Positions 39,398 to 47,349 of a DNA stretch of 64,000 nt are shown one piece after another (the stretch's first letter is position 1; each line of letters opens with the position of its first letter). A program made the translations under genes and the position numbers. The stretch is taken from positions 1 through 64,000 of the forward strand of contig NZ_JAFEMD010000023.1 of assembly GCF_016892765.1 (NCBI RefSeq), given 5' to 3'. The notes under the pieces are model-generated. The model saw only the letters and a list, made by a program, of their open reading frames with translations, made no database searches and had not been told where the DNA came from. This DNA is from Microvirga arvi. GTDB lineage: Bacteria > Pseudomonadota > Alphaproteobacteria > Rhizobiales > Beijerinckiaceae.

Positions 39398-40240
39398 ATG
39401 GCGGAAGCAATCTCCAACTTCGCGCATTGCGAAGCGCTCGTGCGTGAGGCGGACCCGGACCGCTACTGGGCGAGCCTCTTCGCTCAGGCCGAGAAACGGC
39501 CGCATCTTTACGCGCTCTATGCCTTCAATTTCGAGATCGCCCGCGTTCGCGAGGCGGTGCGCGAGGCGCTCGTCGGCGAGATCCGCCTGCAATGGTGGCG
39601 CGATGCCCTGCAGGGGGAGGCGCGGGGCGACGTGCGGGCGAACCCCGTGGCTGCGGCGCTCGACGACACCATCGTCCAGTTCCGGCTTCCCCGGCAATCG
39701 TTCGTCGACATGATCGATGCCCGGATCTTCGACCTCTACGAGGACCCGATGCCGAGCCTGAACGACCTGGAAGGTTACTGCGGCGAGACCTCGTCCAGCC
39801 TGATCCAGCTCACGAGCCTCGTGCTGTCGGACGGCTCGAACCCCGGCACCGCCGACGCGGCCGGTCATGCAGGCGTCGCCTATGCCATCACCGGGCTTCT
39901 GCGCGCTTTCCCGATCCATGCCCGGCAGGGGCAGGTCTATGTGCCGGCGGATATTCTTAACAAACACGGAGTCGTGCGCGATGACATCGTGACCGGGCGC
40001 GGCGGGCCGGGGCTCCAAGGCGCGCTCGCCGATCTGCGCGCCATCGCCCGCAGGCATCTGCAGCAGGCGCGCGCGCTCCGCCCGACCATTCCCGATGCCG
40101 CCAAGCCGGCCTTCCAGCCGGTTGCGCTCGTGGAGCCTTATCTCAAGGCGATGGAGCGGCGCGACTACGATCCGTTCCACACGGTGGTGGACATCCCGCA
40201 ATGGCGCCGCATCTGGGCGCTGTGGCGTGGGCCGTTTTAG
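39398..40240 (+). CDS. Squalene/phytoene synthase-like protein (NDUFAF6 homologue)
   Basis: 280 aa of the isoprenoid-synthase superfamily. The Asp-rich motifs of true synthases (DxxxD) are weak: IRLQWWRDAL and LYEDPMPSLNDLEGYCGETSSSLIQL are the family-specific segments of the NDUFAF6 group, which has lost synthase chemistry and assists complex I assembly in mitochondria. One base separates it from the Mth938 gene. A carotenoid or hopanoid role cannot be excluded but no such genes are near. Confidence 0.82.
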   Translation: MAEAISNFAHCEALVREADPDRYWASLFAQAEKRPHLYALYAFNFEIARVREAVREALVGEIRLQWWRDALQGEARGDVRANPVAAALDDTIVQFRLPRQSFVDMIDARIFDLYEDPMPSLNDLEGYCGETSSSLIQLTSLVLSDGSNPGTADAAGHAGVAYAITGLLRAFPIHARQGQVYVPADILNKHGVVRDDIVTGRGGPGLQGALADLRAIARRHLQQARALRPTIPDAAKPAFQPVALVEPYLKAMERRDYDPFHTVVDIPQWRRIWALWRGPF

Positions 40241-40314
40241 AGGCCTGAGCACTCTTCAGCCTCATCCCGGACGGAGCGCAGCGGAGATCCGGAATCGCAA
40301 GACCATTAAAGCAC

Positions 40315-40441
40315 TGTCATCCCGGGGCCGCGCAGCGGAGCCCGGGATCTATAGCCGCTGGCGCTGCAGAAAAAGGCGCAACGCTGATCGCCTCTTCTTG
40401 AGACGTCATGGTTATGGATCCCCGCCTTCGCGGGGATGACA
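40315..40441. repeat. Interspersed palindromic element, copy 2
   Basis: Begins TGTCATCCCGGGGCCGCGCA and ends CGCGGGGATGACA. Internal blocks (ATAGCCGCTGGCGCTGCAG, CGCTGATCGCCTCTTCTTGA) correspond in order to copy 1 at 17901. A further half element (CCTCATCCCGGACGGAGCGC) lies just before, at 40260. Confidence 0.75.
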
Positions 40442-40513
40442 ATGTTGAGGTTCGAGAACCAAATACTCAAAGCGATCCTGGATCGCCTTACGGCGTCCGG
40501 GATGGCAGCGCGC

Positions 40514-41932
40514 TTACTCCGCAGCCTGAGCCAGCGCGCCGCCCGACATCCACGCCGCCAGATCAGCCCGGGCCCGGTCGGTCAGCGCCTTCTTCCTGGC
40601 AGCGGCCTTGGCCGGTCCGCGCAGGCGCTTGCCGTCTTCAGCCTTCGGAGCCTGCGCCAAGGGTGGAAAGAGGCCGAAATTGACGTTCATCGGCTGGAAG
40701 GAGCGCGGGCCCTCGTCGATGGTCTCGATGTGCCCGCCGGTGATGTGGTTGATCAGGGCACCCAGCGCCGTGGTGTGCGGCAATGGCTGGATGGGATGCC
40801 CCAGCCGCTCGGCGGCGGCGAAGCGTCCGGTCATGAGGCCGACCGCCGCGCTCTCTACATAGCCCTCGCAGCCGGTGATCTGGCCGGCGAAGCGCAGGCG
40901 CGGCATGGCCTTGAGGCGAAGCGTCGGGTCGAGGAGCTTGGGCGAGTTGAGATAGGTGTTGCGGTGGATGCCGCCGAGGCGCGCGAACTCGGCGTTCTCC
41001 AGGCCGGGGATCATGCGCAGGATCGCGCTCTGGGCGCCGTATTTCAGCTTGGTCTGGAAGCCCACCATGTTGAACAGGGTGCCGAGCGCATTGTCCTGGC
41101 GCAGCTGCACGATGGCATAGGGCTTCTTGTCAGGGTTGCGCGGGTCGGTCAGGCCCACCGGCTTCATGGGGCCGTGACGCAGGGTCTCGCGGCCGCGCTC
41201 GGCCATCACCTCGATGGGAAGGCAGCCGTCGAAATAGGGGGTGTTGGCCTCCCATTCCTTGAACTCGGTCTTGTCTCCGGCGATCAGCGCGTCGACGAAG
41301 GCTTCGTACTGCTCCTTCGTCATGGGGCAGTTGATGTAATCCTTGCCCGTGCCGCCCGGGCCGACCTTGTCGTATCGCGACTGGAACCAGGCCACGTCCA
41401 TGTTGATGGAATCGCGATAGACGATGGGCGCAATGGCGTCGAAGAAGGCGAGTGACGTCTCGCCCGTGAGCGCGAGGATGGCCTCGGCGAGCGCCGGCGA
41501 GGTGAGGGGGCCGGTGGCGATGATGACGGAGGACCAATCCTCCGGCGGCAGGCCGGCAATCTCACCGCGCTCGATGGTGACGAGCGGGTGCGCTTCAAGA
41601 GCCGCCGTCACGGCGTCGGAGAAGCCGTCGCGGTCGACAGCCAAGGCGCCGCCGGCGGGCACCTGATTGGCATCGCCCTTCGCCATGATGAGCGAACCTA
41701 AGGAGCGCATCTCCTGATGCAGCAGACCGACCGCATTGGTCTCGGGATCGTCCGAACGGAAGGAGTTGGAGCAGACGAGCTCGGCAAGCCCTTCCGTTTT
41801 GTGCGCGTCGGTGCCGCGCACAGGGCGCATCTCATGAAGCACGACGGGAACGCCGGCTTGGGCGATCTGCCAGGCCGCTTCCGAACCGGCGAGGCCGCCG
41901 CCGATGACGTGAATGGGTTCGATGGTGCTCAT
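40514..41932 (-). CDS. trmFO: FAD/folate-dependent tRNA (uracil-54) methyltransferase TrmFO
   Basis: 472 aa from the ATG at 41932, which has GGGAG seven bases upstream; the ATG two codons earlier (41938) is too close to that site. FAD motif [19 protein letters not shown] at the N-terminus, [29 protein letters not shown] and [26 protein letters not shown] are the TrmFO signatures. It makes ribothymidine 54 in tRNA with methylene-tetrahydrofolate. Confidence 0.96.
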   Translation of the reverse strand: MSTIEPIHVIGGGLAGSEAAWQIAQAGVPVVLHEMRPVRGTDAHKTEGLAELVCSNSFRSDDPETNAVGLLHQEMRSLGSLIMAKGDANQVPAGGALAVDRDGFSDAVTAALEAHPLVTIERGEIAGLPPEDWSSVIIATGPLTSPALAEAILALTGETSLAFFDAIAPIVYRDSINMDVAWFQSRYDKVGPGGTGKDYINCPMTKEQYEAFVDALIAGDKTEFKEWEANTPYFDGCLPIEVMAERGRETLRHGPMKPVGLTDPRNPDKKPYAIVQLRQDNALGTLFNMVGFQTKLKYGAQSAILRMIPGLENAEFARLGGIHRNTYLNSPKLLDPTLRLKAMPRLRFAGQITGCEGYVESAAVGLMTGRFAAAERLGHPIQPLPHTTALGALINHITGGHIETIDEGPRSFQPMNVNFGLFPPLAQAPKAEDGKRLRGPAKAAARKKALTDRARADLAAWMSGGALAQAAE

Positions 41933-41994
41933 GGTCATTCTCCCGAGCGGCTTTGTTGACTCCCTCGGGAGCCCTGGTCAAGCTGAGCCGGTTT

Positions 41995-42037
41995 AGCATC
42001 GGACCCAAAAGTGGTGTCCACTGTTGGGTCCGATGCT
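41995..42037. repeat. GCATCGG-type palindromic repeat
   Basis: AGCATCGGACCCAAAAGTGG and CCACTGTTGGGTCCGATGCT form the hairpin. It sits between trmFO and the SDR gene. Confidence 0.85.
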
Positions 42038-42050
42038 CATTTAAACTGAC

Positions 42051-42096
42051 GCATCGTTCTTGTGGAAAAACCGGTACCCACTTTTTCGCACGATGC
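42051..42096. repeat. Second-type palindromic repeat
   Basis: GCATCGT...GTGGAAAAACCGG and CCACTTTTTCGCACGATGC pattern; pairs with the first type just as at 35861. Confidence 0.75.
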
Positions 42097-42120
42097 GCTT
42101 ATGGAAAGGCTTTGAACGCC

Positions 42121-42879
42121 ATGCAATCCAGGCGCCCCGTCGTCCTTATTACAGGCGGAAGCCGCGGCATAGGGGCTGCGGTGGCGCAGCTTGCGGCAGC
42201 CCGTGGCTATGACGTCGCCGTCACCTACAGGTCCGAGCGCGAGGCCGCCGAAGAGGTGCTGGCCGTATGCCGTGCGGCTGGTGCGAAAGCTGTGGCCTGC
42301 CAGGGCGATGTCGCCGTTGAGGCCGACGTGGTTCGCCTCTTCGACGAGGCCGAGGCCGCCCTGGGTCCGCTGTCGCATGTGGTCAACAACGCGGGGATCA
42401 CGGGCAAATCCAGCAGGCTGGCGCAGGCCTCCTCGGAGGCGATCCGTGCCTGCATCGACATCAACGTCCTCGGCGCCTTGTGGGTGGCGCGCGAGGCCGC
42501 CCGGCGACTGCCGAAAAGCCCGAGCGACACCGCGAGGACCATCGTCAACATCTCGTCGGTGGCGGCGTCCCTGGGCAGCCCCCATGAATATGTCTGGTAT
42601 GCCGCCTCAAAGGGCGCCATCGATTCCCTGACGATCGGGATGGCGAAGGAACTGGCGGCCGAGGGGATCCGGGTCAATGCGGTCTCGCCCGGCATGACGA
42701 AGACCGACATCCACGAGCGCAGCACCCAGGATGCCGGACGCCTCGAGAGGCTCCGGCCCCATATCCCGCTCAACCGGATCGGCGAGCCGGAGGAAATCGC
42801 CGAGGCCGTGCTCTTCCTGATGTCGGAGGCGGCCTCCTACATCACCGGCGCCAATATTCCCGTCTCGGGCGGGCGCTGA
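42121..42879 (+). CDS. Short-chain dehydrogenase/reductase
   Basis: 252 aa from ATG at 42121; the longer open frame runs through the repeats and is rejected. NAD(P) motif ITGGSRGIG at 11-19, NNAG at about 91, and the Ser-Tyr-Lys triad (ISSVAAS, YAASKGA), then VSPGMTKTD and the terminal ITGANIPVSGG. FabG-like; substrate not readable. Confidence 0.93.
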   Translation: MQSRRPVVLITGGSRGIGAAVAQLAAARGYDVAVTYRSEREAAEEVLAVCRAAGAKAVACQGDVAVEADVVRLFDEAEAALGPLSHVVNNAGITGKSSRLAQASSEAIRACIDINVLGALWVAREAARRLPKSPSDTARTIVNISSVAASLGSPHEYVWYAASKGAIDSLTIGMAKELAAEGIRVNAVSPGMTKTDIHERSTQDAGRLERLRPHIPLNRIGEPEEIAEAVLFLMSEAASYITGANIPVSGGR

Positions 42880-42898
42880 AGGCCTGCAGACAAGCGAA

Positions 42899-42928
42899 AG
42901 CCCGCCGGAGGGGCGGGCTAGGGCTTTT
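42899..42928. terminator. Bidirectional terminator between SDR and DUF1127 genes
   Basis: AGCCCGCC at 42899-42906 pairs with GGCGGGCT at 42912-42919; TTTT follows on the plus strand and TTTC on the minus strand. Confidence 0.75.
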
Positions 42929-42947
42929 GTTGCAATGCAACAGAAAC

Positions 42948-43103
42948 TTACGCGATAGCGTGCTGGCGAGCGACGTTCTCGATCTGGAAGCGGGAGATGC
43001 CGAGATCGTCGAGTTCGCGGTCGGACAGCAGCGAAAGCTCGCGGACGGTTTCGCGATAACGCAGGTAAGTGCGGACTTTAGAGAGAATGTAAGACACGAA
43101 CAT
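42948..43103 (-). CDS. DUF1127 (YjiS-like) miniprotein
   Basis: 51 aa: MFVSYILSKVRTYLRYRETV, then RELSLLSDRELDDLGISR, then FQIENVARQHAIA. The segment LSDRELxDLGISR is the hallmark of DUF1127, a family of Arg-rich miniproteins abundant in alphaproteobacteria and linked in some species to phosphate, sulfur or RNA regulation. GGAG lies about six bases before the ATG. The 110 bases upstream are AT-richer. Confidence 0.88.
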   Translation of the reverse strand: MFVSYILSKVRTYLRYRETVRELSLLSDRELDDLGISRFQIENVARQHAIA

Positions 43104-43638
43104 GGGGAACTCCTGATCAGTGGCCGGCCCCTGTGACCGGCGGCCTTTGTTCTTGCGTTTGCAGTGCGGATATAAGTGTGTGCAGTGCCGAAGAGGAGTG
43201 GTAATAATGTAGGGCTGTTATGCTTTAGTAGCATAACGGGCTAACGCTGGGTTAACACTGGTGCTTAGCAGACATGGCTTCCGAAGGATCTCGGCCATGG
43301 CCTGAGGAGCCTCGCGGAGCAGCCCCTGCAAATGGCCCAGCTCCCAATCTCGCTTCCGATCCGGCGCCGCCGGTTCAGAGCACGAAGAAGTCGCTTCTCG
43401 TGAGATCAGGGCTTGAACTCAGTTGAAGAAGGGCCGCGGCTTATGAGGGAGCGTAGGTTTACGTTTTCGGATAACCCGTCATCGGTTTGAGGGAGCGTGT
43501 CGCGGGGGGGCGGAAACTTGAACAAATGTTCATCTTCCATCGTGCCCGCCTATAATTTGGACCTTACTTTAGGTTGGCCGGAACAGTCTTCGCGGGGCGA
43601 CGTTCATATCGCACCTTTACAGTAATGGAGATGTTTGC
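43104..43638. other. Intergenic region with divergent promoters expected
   Basis: 535 bases without a recognisable gene. TGAGGGAGCGT occurs twice (about 43444 and 43488). GAACAAATGTTC (near 43521) is a short palindrome close to the downstream gene. AT-rich stretches flank both genes. Confidence 0.4.
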
Positions 43639-44463
43639 GTGAAGAAGATTGCTCTTGGAGCCGCCCTTCTCTTGCTGAGCAGCGCGGCCTACGCCCAAAC
43701 CTCGACCCAGACGAATACCAACACGACATCCCAGTCGCAGTCGTCTTCCGACTCGAACAATGTGCTGCGCAACCAGTCCGGAAGCAGCAATCGAGCCCAG
43801 ACCGAGACGACAGGTGCGACCCGCAGTGAGGTTTCGGGAACGCAGACCAACGTCCGCACCCGCCAGGAAGGCGGAACCCGCGTGGGTGTCGGCATCGAAA
43901 CCCGTGAACGGACCGGCGTGTCCGTTCGCTCGCGCACGGTGCGTGAGATCGACGAGCCCAGCGTGTCCGTCACCCGCCGCCGCAGCGTGACCACCTATGA
44001 AGAGCCGGATACGGAGGTGCGCCGTACGGTGATCAAAAAGAAGCCCACCAAGAAGGTGGCCGTGAAGAAGACGAAGAAGAGCAACAAGGTCGTCATGAAG
44101 AAGCGCCGCTACCAGGTTGTCGACGAGCCGGTGGAGGTTCGCCGTCGGACCGTGCGTCGTTATGAAGAGGTCAACGAGCCGAGCGTTTCCGTCAATCGCC
44201 GCACGACGATCCGCCGGACGCAGGACACCTCGCCGAGCGTCGGAATCTCGGTTGAGCAGCGCCGCTCCAACGACGTGAATGTTTCGACCAGCCGGACGCG
44301 TTCGAGCGCTCCCGAAACGACCGGCACCGTCTCGACCCGCAGCCGGACCGATGTCAACGGCAGCGCGAGCGGCAACACGTCGAACGCGGGCGCCAGCTCC
44401 ACGACAATCCGCCCGCAGCAGGGTGGCGCCTCGTCTGGCGGCAGCACGAGCACCAGCCAGTAA
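43639..44463 (+). CDS. Exported Ser/Thr/Arg-rich low-complexity protein
   Basis: 274 aa from GTG at 43639. Signal peptide MKKIALGAALLLLSSAAYA. The N-terminal third is Ser/Thr/Asn/Gln-rich; the middle has two related blocks (DEPSVSVTRRRSVTTYEEPDTEVRRT at about 101 and NEPSVSVNRRTTIRR at about 181) separated by a Lys-rich stretch KKKPTKKVAVKKTKK; the end is Gly/Ser-rich. It is strongly basic and probably disordered, suited to binding an acidic polymer or the outer surface. No family known to me. Confidence 0.75.
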   Translation: MKKIALGAALLLLSSAAYAQTSTQTNTNTTSQSQSSSDSNNVLRNQSGSSNRAQTETTGATRSEVSGTQTNVRTRQEGGTRVGVGIETRERTGVSVRSRTVREIDEPSVSVTRRRSVTTYEEPDTEVRRTVIKKKPTKKVAVKKTKKSNKVVMKKRRYQVVDEPVEVRRRTVRRYEEVNEPSVSVNRRTTIRRTQDTSPSVGISVEQRRSNDVNVSTSRTRSSAPETTGTVSTRSRTDVNGSASGNTSNAGASSTTIRPQQGGASSGGSTSTSQ

Positions 44464-44484
44464 ACCGAGTCATCAAGGCAGAGG

Positions 44485-44511
44485 AGAGGGGCCGGTATCC
44501 GGCCCCTCTTT
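44485..44511 (+). terminator. Intrinsic terminator after the Ser/Arg-rich gene
   Basis: AGAGGGGCCGG and CCGGCCCCTCT form a perfect 11-bp stem with a TAT loop, then TTT. Confidence 0.88.
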
Positions 44512-44724
44512 GTGTTACGGCCGACGTTCAAGACCAAGATCTTTGATAATCTGAAGATTTATTCAGGAAAGCAGCGTCTAATTCGAAAGTAGATGTGAGA
44601 GGAAGGTCGACCCAAGTCGCGATTCAAGTCGATCCTGATTTCGATGGGATTAGATTATTCTGCCGTTTGCTGGAACCGTTCTTGCGGATAATTTTTATCT
44701 ACGAAACTGTTCTGGAGAAGATCC

Positions 44725-45045
44725 ATGAAGAAGATCCTTGTGACGATCAGCGTCGCCCTTCTGGCAGCCACGTCCTTTGCCGGTGCCGCCGACGCGCGCC
44801 CTGGAAAGGGCAAGGGCCATGCCTATGGGCATTATAAGCACCAGAATGCGCAGCGTTACGTCGTGCAGCGGCGCAACAATAACAATGCCGCCATCGCAGC
44901 GGGTGTGACGGGCGCCATCCTCGGTGGTGCGCTTGCCGCGCAAGCCCGCCCGGCCTACCGCACCTATGAAAGGCCTGCCTATAGGACCTATGAGGCTCCG
45001 AGGCGGACCTATTACCGCGAAGAGTATTACGACGACGGCTACTAA
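44725..45045 (+). CDS. Small exported Tyr/Arg-rich protein
   Basis: 106 aa. Signal peptide to about residue 25 (VTISVALLAATSFAGAADA), a His/Gly/Lys-rich mature start (RPGKGKGHAYGHYKHQ), a glycine-zipper-like AAIAAGVTGAILGGALAAQ helix, and a Tyr/Arg tail with repeats RPAYRTYE (twice) ending REEYYDDGY. Resembles small periplasmic proteins with a glycine-zipper helix; function unknown. Confidence 0.75.
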   Translation: MKKILVTISVALLAATSFAGAADARPGKGKGHAYGHYKHQNAQRYVVQRRNNNNAAIAAGVTGAILGGALAAQARPAYRTYERPAYRTYEAPRRTYYREEYYDDGY

Positions 45046-45057
45046 GCTCGCCGAACC

Positions 45058-45082
45058 GGGGCGCCTTATGGCGCCCCTTTTT
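45058..45082. terminator. Terminator shared by two convergent small genes
   Basis: GGGGCGCC/GGCGCCCC, loop TTAT, followed by TTTTT. Confidence 0.9.
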
Positions 45083-45089
45083 CTACGCT

Positions 45090-45374
45090 CTACCGATCAA
45101 GATTTCCGACGGCGATGACGGCTCGAAAGGGGCCATATTCGGTCTGCTTTCTGATATCGAGCTGCACGCGCCCGCCTGCCCGGGTTTGGAATGAGTCCGC
45201 AGCCCGCAGCCGCGTCGTACCGGCAAGCGCATCGGCGCGGACGCGACCGCTGATCCGCACACAGGTGTCCGAGGCCTGGAGCATGGCAAAGCCGGGAGGG
45301 CAGGAGGAAGCAGCCTGCGCCTGGCCTGCCAGGGCAAAGCCGAACAATGCAAGGATTGCCGGAGAGTGCTTCAT
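45090..45374 (-). CDS. Short porin-like secreted protein
   Basis: 94 aa. Signal peptide to about 21 (SPAILALFGFALAGQAQA), then SSCPPGFAMLQASDTCVRISGRVRADAL, which is the N-terminal signature of Rhizobiales porins (Cys pair, then a first strand with SGxVR). Full porins have over 350 residues, so only the start is present; the end TEYGPFRAVIAVGNLDR is also strand-like. Either a porin remnant or a dedicated small outer-membrane protein. Confidence 0.6.
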   Translation of the reverse strand: MKHSPAILALFGFALAGQAQAASSCPPGFAMLQASDTCVRISGRVRADALAGTTRLRAADSFQTRAGGRVQLDIRKQTEYGPFRAVIAVGNLDR

Positions 45375-45433
45375 GATGAACCGGAGCTTAGCCGCCCCGT
45401 TCCCTGGCAGGCAAGGAAAGAGTGCAGAGTCTG

Positions 45434-45985
45434 TCAGAGTCTGTCCGATCCACTCCGGCGGCCATATTGCGCGGCAACGTCCGGCCGGTCGACCTCCACA
45501 TGGAACTGCTCGGCCTTGGGGCTGTAATCCTGGATCGCGCCGATGCCATAGCGGTAGGCCAACTCGCCGCCGAGCCAGCCGCTGAAGAACAGCAGGGCCG
45601 TCTGAAAGCCGGACAGCCAGATACCCCAGCCCTGCACCCCGGCGGCCGGATCGTCGAGGCGCACTCCGACATTGACCAGGGCCAGTGCGACGACCACGAG
45701 ATTGGCCACCATGTGCGCCCAGGAGACCCAGATATTCCGCACCCGGTCGATGGTCACGAAATCGATCATGCCGGGAACAGCAGCGACGAGAGCCGTCACG
45801 ATGCCGGCGATCAGCAGCCAGTAAGAGCCTTGGGCCCAGAACGGGTCCTGGGTCACGATAAAGGCGATATCGGTTCCGAAGGCTCCGATCAGGAAAGCAA
45901 CGGGAAAGACGATCAGCATGTGATGAAGCGGGTGCCCGGCAATGGCCGCCGTGCTCTGCACCCCATGACGATGATAACGACCCAT
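45434..45985 (-). CDS. DUF2231 membrane protein
   Basis: 183 aa from ATG at 45985 (GGAG eight bases upstream; the earlier ATG at 45991 is too close). AGHPLHHMLIVFPVAFLIGAF and four membrane helices, VPGMIDFVTI, AHMVANLVVVALALVNV and SGWLGGELAYRYG, are the DUF2231 pattern. His residues near helix ends suggest heme or metal binding, unproven. Confidence 0.88.
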   Translation of the reverse strand: MGRYHRHGVQSTAAIAGHPLHHMLIVFPVAFLIGAFGTDIAFIVTQDPFWAQGSYWLLIAGIVTALVAAVPGMIDFVTIDRVRNIWVSWAHMVANLVVVALALVNVGVRLDDPAAGVQGWGIWLSGFQTALLFFSGWLGGELAYRYGIGAIQDYSPKAEQFHVEVDRPDVAAQYGRRSGSDRL

Positions 45986-46171
45986 GGACATGGCTCCTCT
46001 AGCACCAGGTTTCAGAAAAAATGCTCCGGCTAAGCTTTCGTTCCGGGGCGGCAAGACGCTCATCTCAGAAGATGGTGCTGGACAATCAGGCAACGATGGG
46101 GGATAGCGTGGCCCGCATTCCGCAGGGGAATGGCCTGTGGGATCCATCTCTGCGGTCGTCTGACCGAACGC

Positions 46172-47311
46172 ATGACAGCCGCTCCGATGGTCCTTGATCC
46201 CGCCACCCTCACTGTCGCCTTCATCCTGCTGTCGGCCGTGCTCGGCACCTTGCTGATCTTCTCATGGACGCTGAACCGCAGGCTGAACGCCATGGCCTGG
46301 TGGGGGAGTGCCTTCTGGCTGATCGCAATCGGGATCGGGTGGGCCAATCTCGGCAAGGGACCGCCAAGCTATGCGGTTCTTCTGCTGGCGAACAGCTTGG
46401 GGATTCTGTCGTACGGCGCGCTCTACGTGGGTTGCCGGGTCTTCAACAAGCGCCGCGGGATCCTTCTGCCCGGTGGGCTGGGGCTGATCGTATGGGTGTG
46501 TGCCTTCCCGTTCATCCATCAGTCGCAAGGATACAGGCTCATCCTGGCTTCCCTGCTGACGGGCGTCTACGCCGCCTTGTCCGCCTGGGAGCTGAGGCGG
46601 CACGCAATACAGGCGCTCGCCTCTCAGCGCGTGACGGTCATGCTCCTGGCCAGTCTCGCGGTCTTCAACCTCCTCCGCGGGCTGCTCGGCATCTCCCTCA
46701 CCTCCGTGCCCTGGATCGACACCTTTGCCCGCCGCTGGTCCTCGGAGATGGCGCTGTTCCTGGTGGTCTTCGGGCCGACTCTCGCCTTCATGTTCCTGTC
46801 CATGGCGAAGGAGCGTCTGAAATTCGAGTACAAGCAGGCGGCCCTCGTCGACGATTTGACCGGCATACCCAACAGACGGGCCTTTCTTCAGGCTGCATCC
46901 AAACTGCTTGACCGTCTGAACGGCCGACCTGCCAGTTGTCTCCTGTTCGACCTCGACAATTTCAAGGCGATCAACGACCGCTATGGCCATGCCGCCGGTG
47001 ACCGCATCCTCTGTGTCTTCGGAGATCTTCTGACCAAGAATCTGCCGAGGGGAGCCTTTGGCAGACTAGGCGGAGAGGAGTTCGCGGCGATCCTCCCCGT
47101 TGGGGTGCAGGATGCTGCTGAAGTGGCGGAAAAGATCCGCCATGCCTTTGCCGCAGCTGGGATGGCCGCCCTCGGATCCGACGAGGAGGTGACCGTCAGC
47201 GTCGGCTGTGCGACCGCTCCCACGACGACGGCCGAGGATTTGCTCCGGCGGGCGGACCACGCCCTTTATCGCGCCAAGGAGAGCGGTCGGAACCTGGTCG
47301 TGGCGGCGTGA
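46172..47311 (+). CDS. Membrane GGDEF diguanylate cyclase
   Basis: 379 aa, start uncertain between 46172 and 46187. Six or seven membrane helices fill residues 1-215; a GGDEF domain follows (DDLTGIPNRRAFL, LLFDLDNFKAINDRYGHAAGDRIL, active-site RLGGEEFAAIL). The GGEEF signature is intact, so c-di-GMP synthesis is expected; no allosteric RxxD site is evident just before it. The membrane part may sense an unknown signal. Confidence 0.92.
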   Translation: MTAAPMVLDPATLTVAFILLSAVLGTLLIFSWTLNRRLNAMAWWGSAFWLIAIGIGWANLGKGPPSYAVLLLANSLGILSYGALYVGCRVFNKRRGILLPGGLGLIVWVCAFPFIHQSQGYRLILASLLTGVYAALSAWELRRHAIQALASQRVTVMLLASLAVFNLLRGLLGISLTSVPWIDTFARRWSSEMALFLVVFGPTLAFMFLSMAKERLKFEYKQAALVDDLTGIPNRRAFLQAASKLLDRLNGRPASCLLFDLDNFKAINDRYGHAAGDRILCVFGDLLTKNLPRGAFGRLGGEEFAAILPVGVQDAAEVAEKIRHAFAAAGMAALGSDEEVTVSVGCATAPTTTAEDLLRRADHALYRAKESGRNLVVAA

Positions 47312-47349
47312 AACTCGTCTCCGTTGATTGCTTGTGACGCGCCTGTCGC

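Noticed and set aside
41953..42120. 56-residue N-terminal extension of the SDR protein
   Set aside because: It runs through two palindromic repeats; the ATG at 42121 begins the Rossmann fold at the usual distance.
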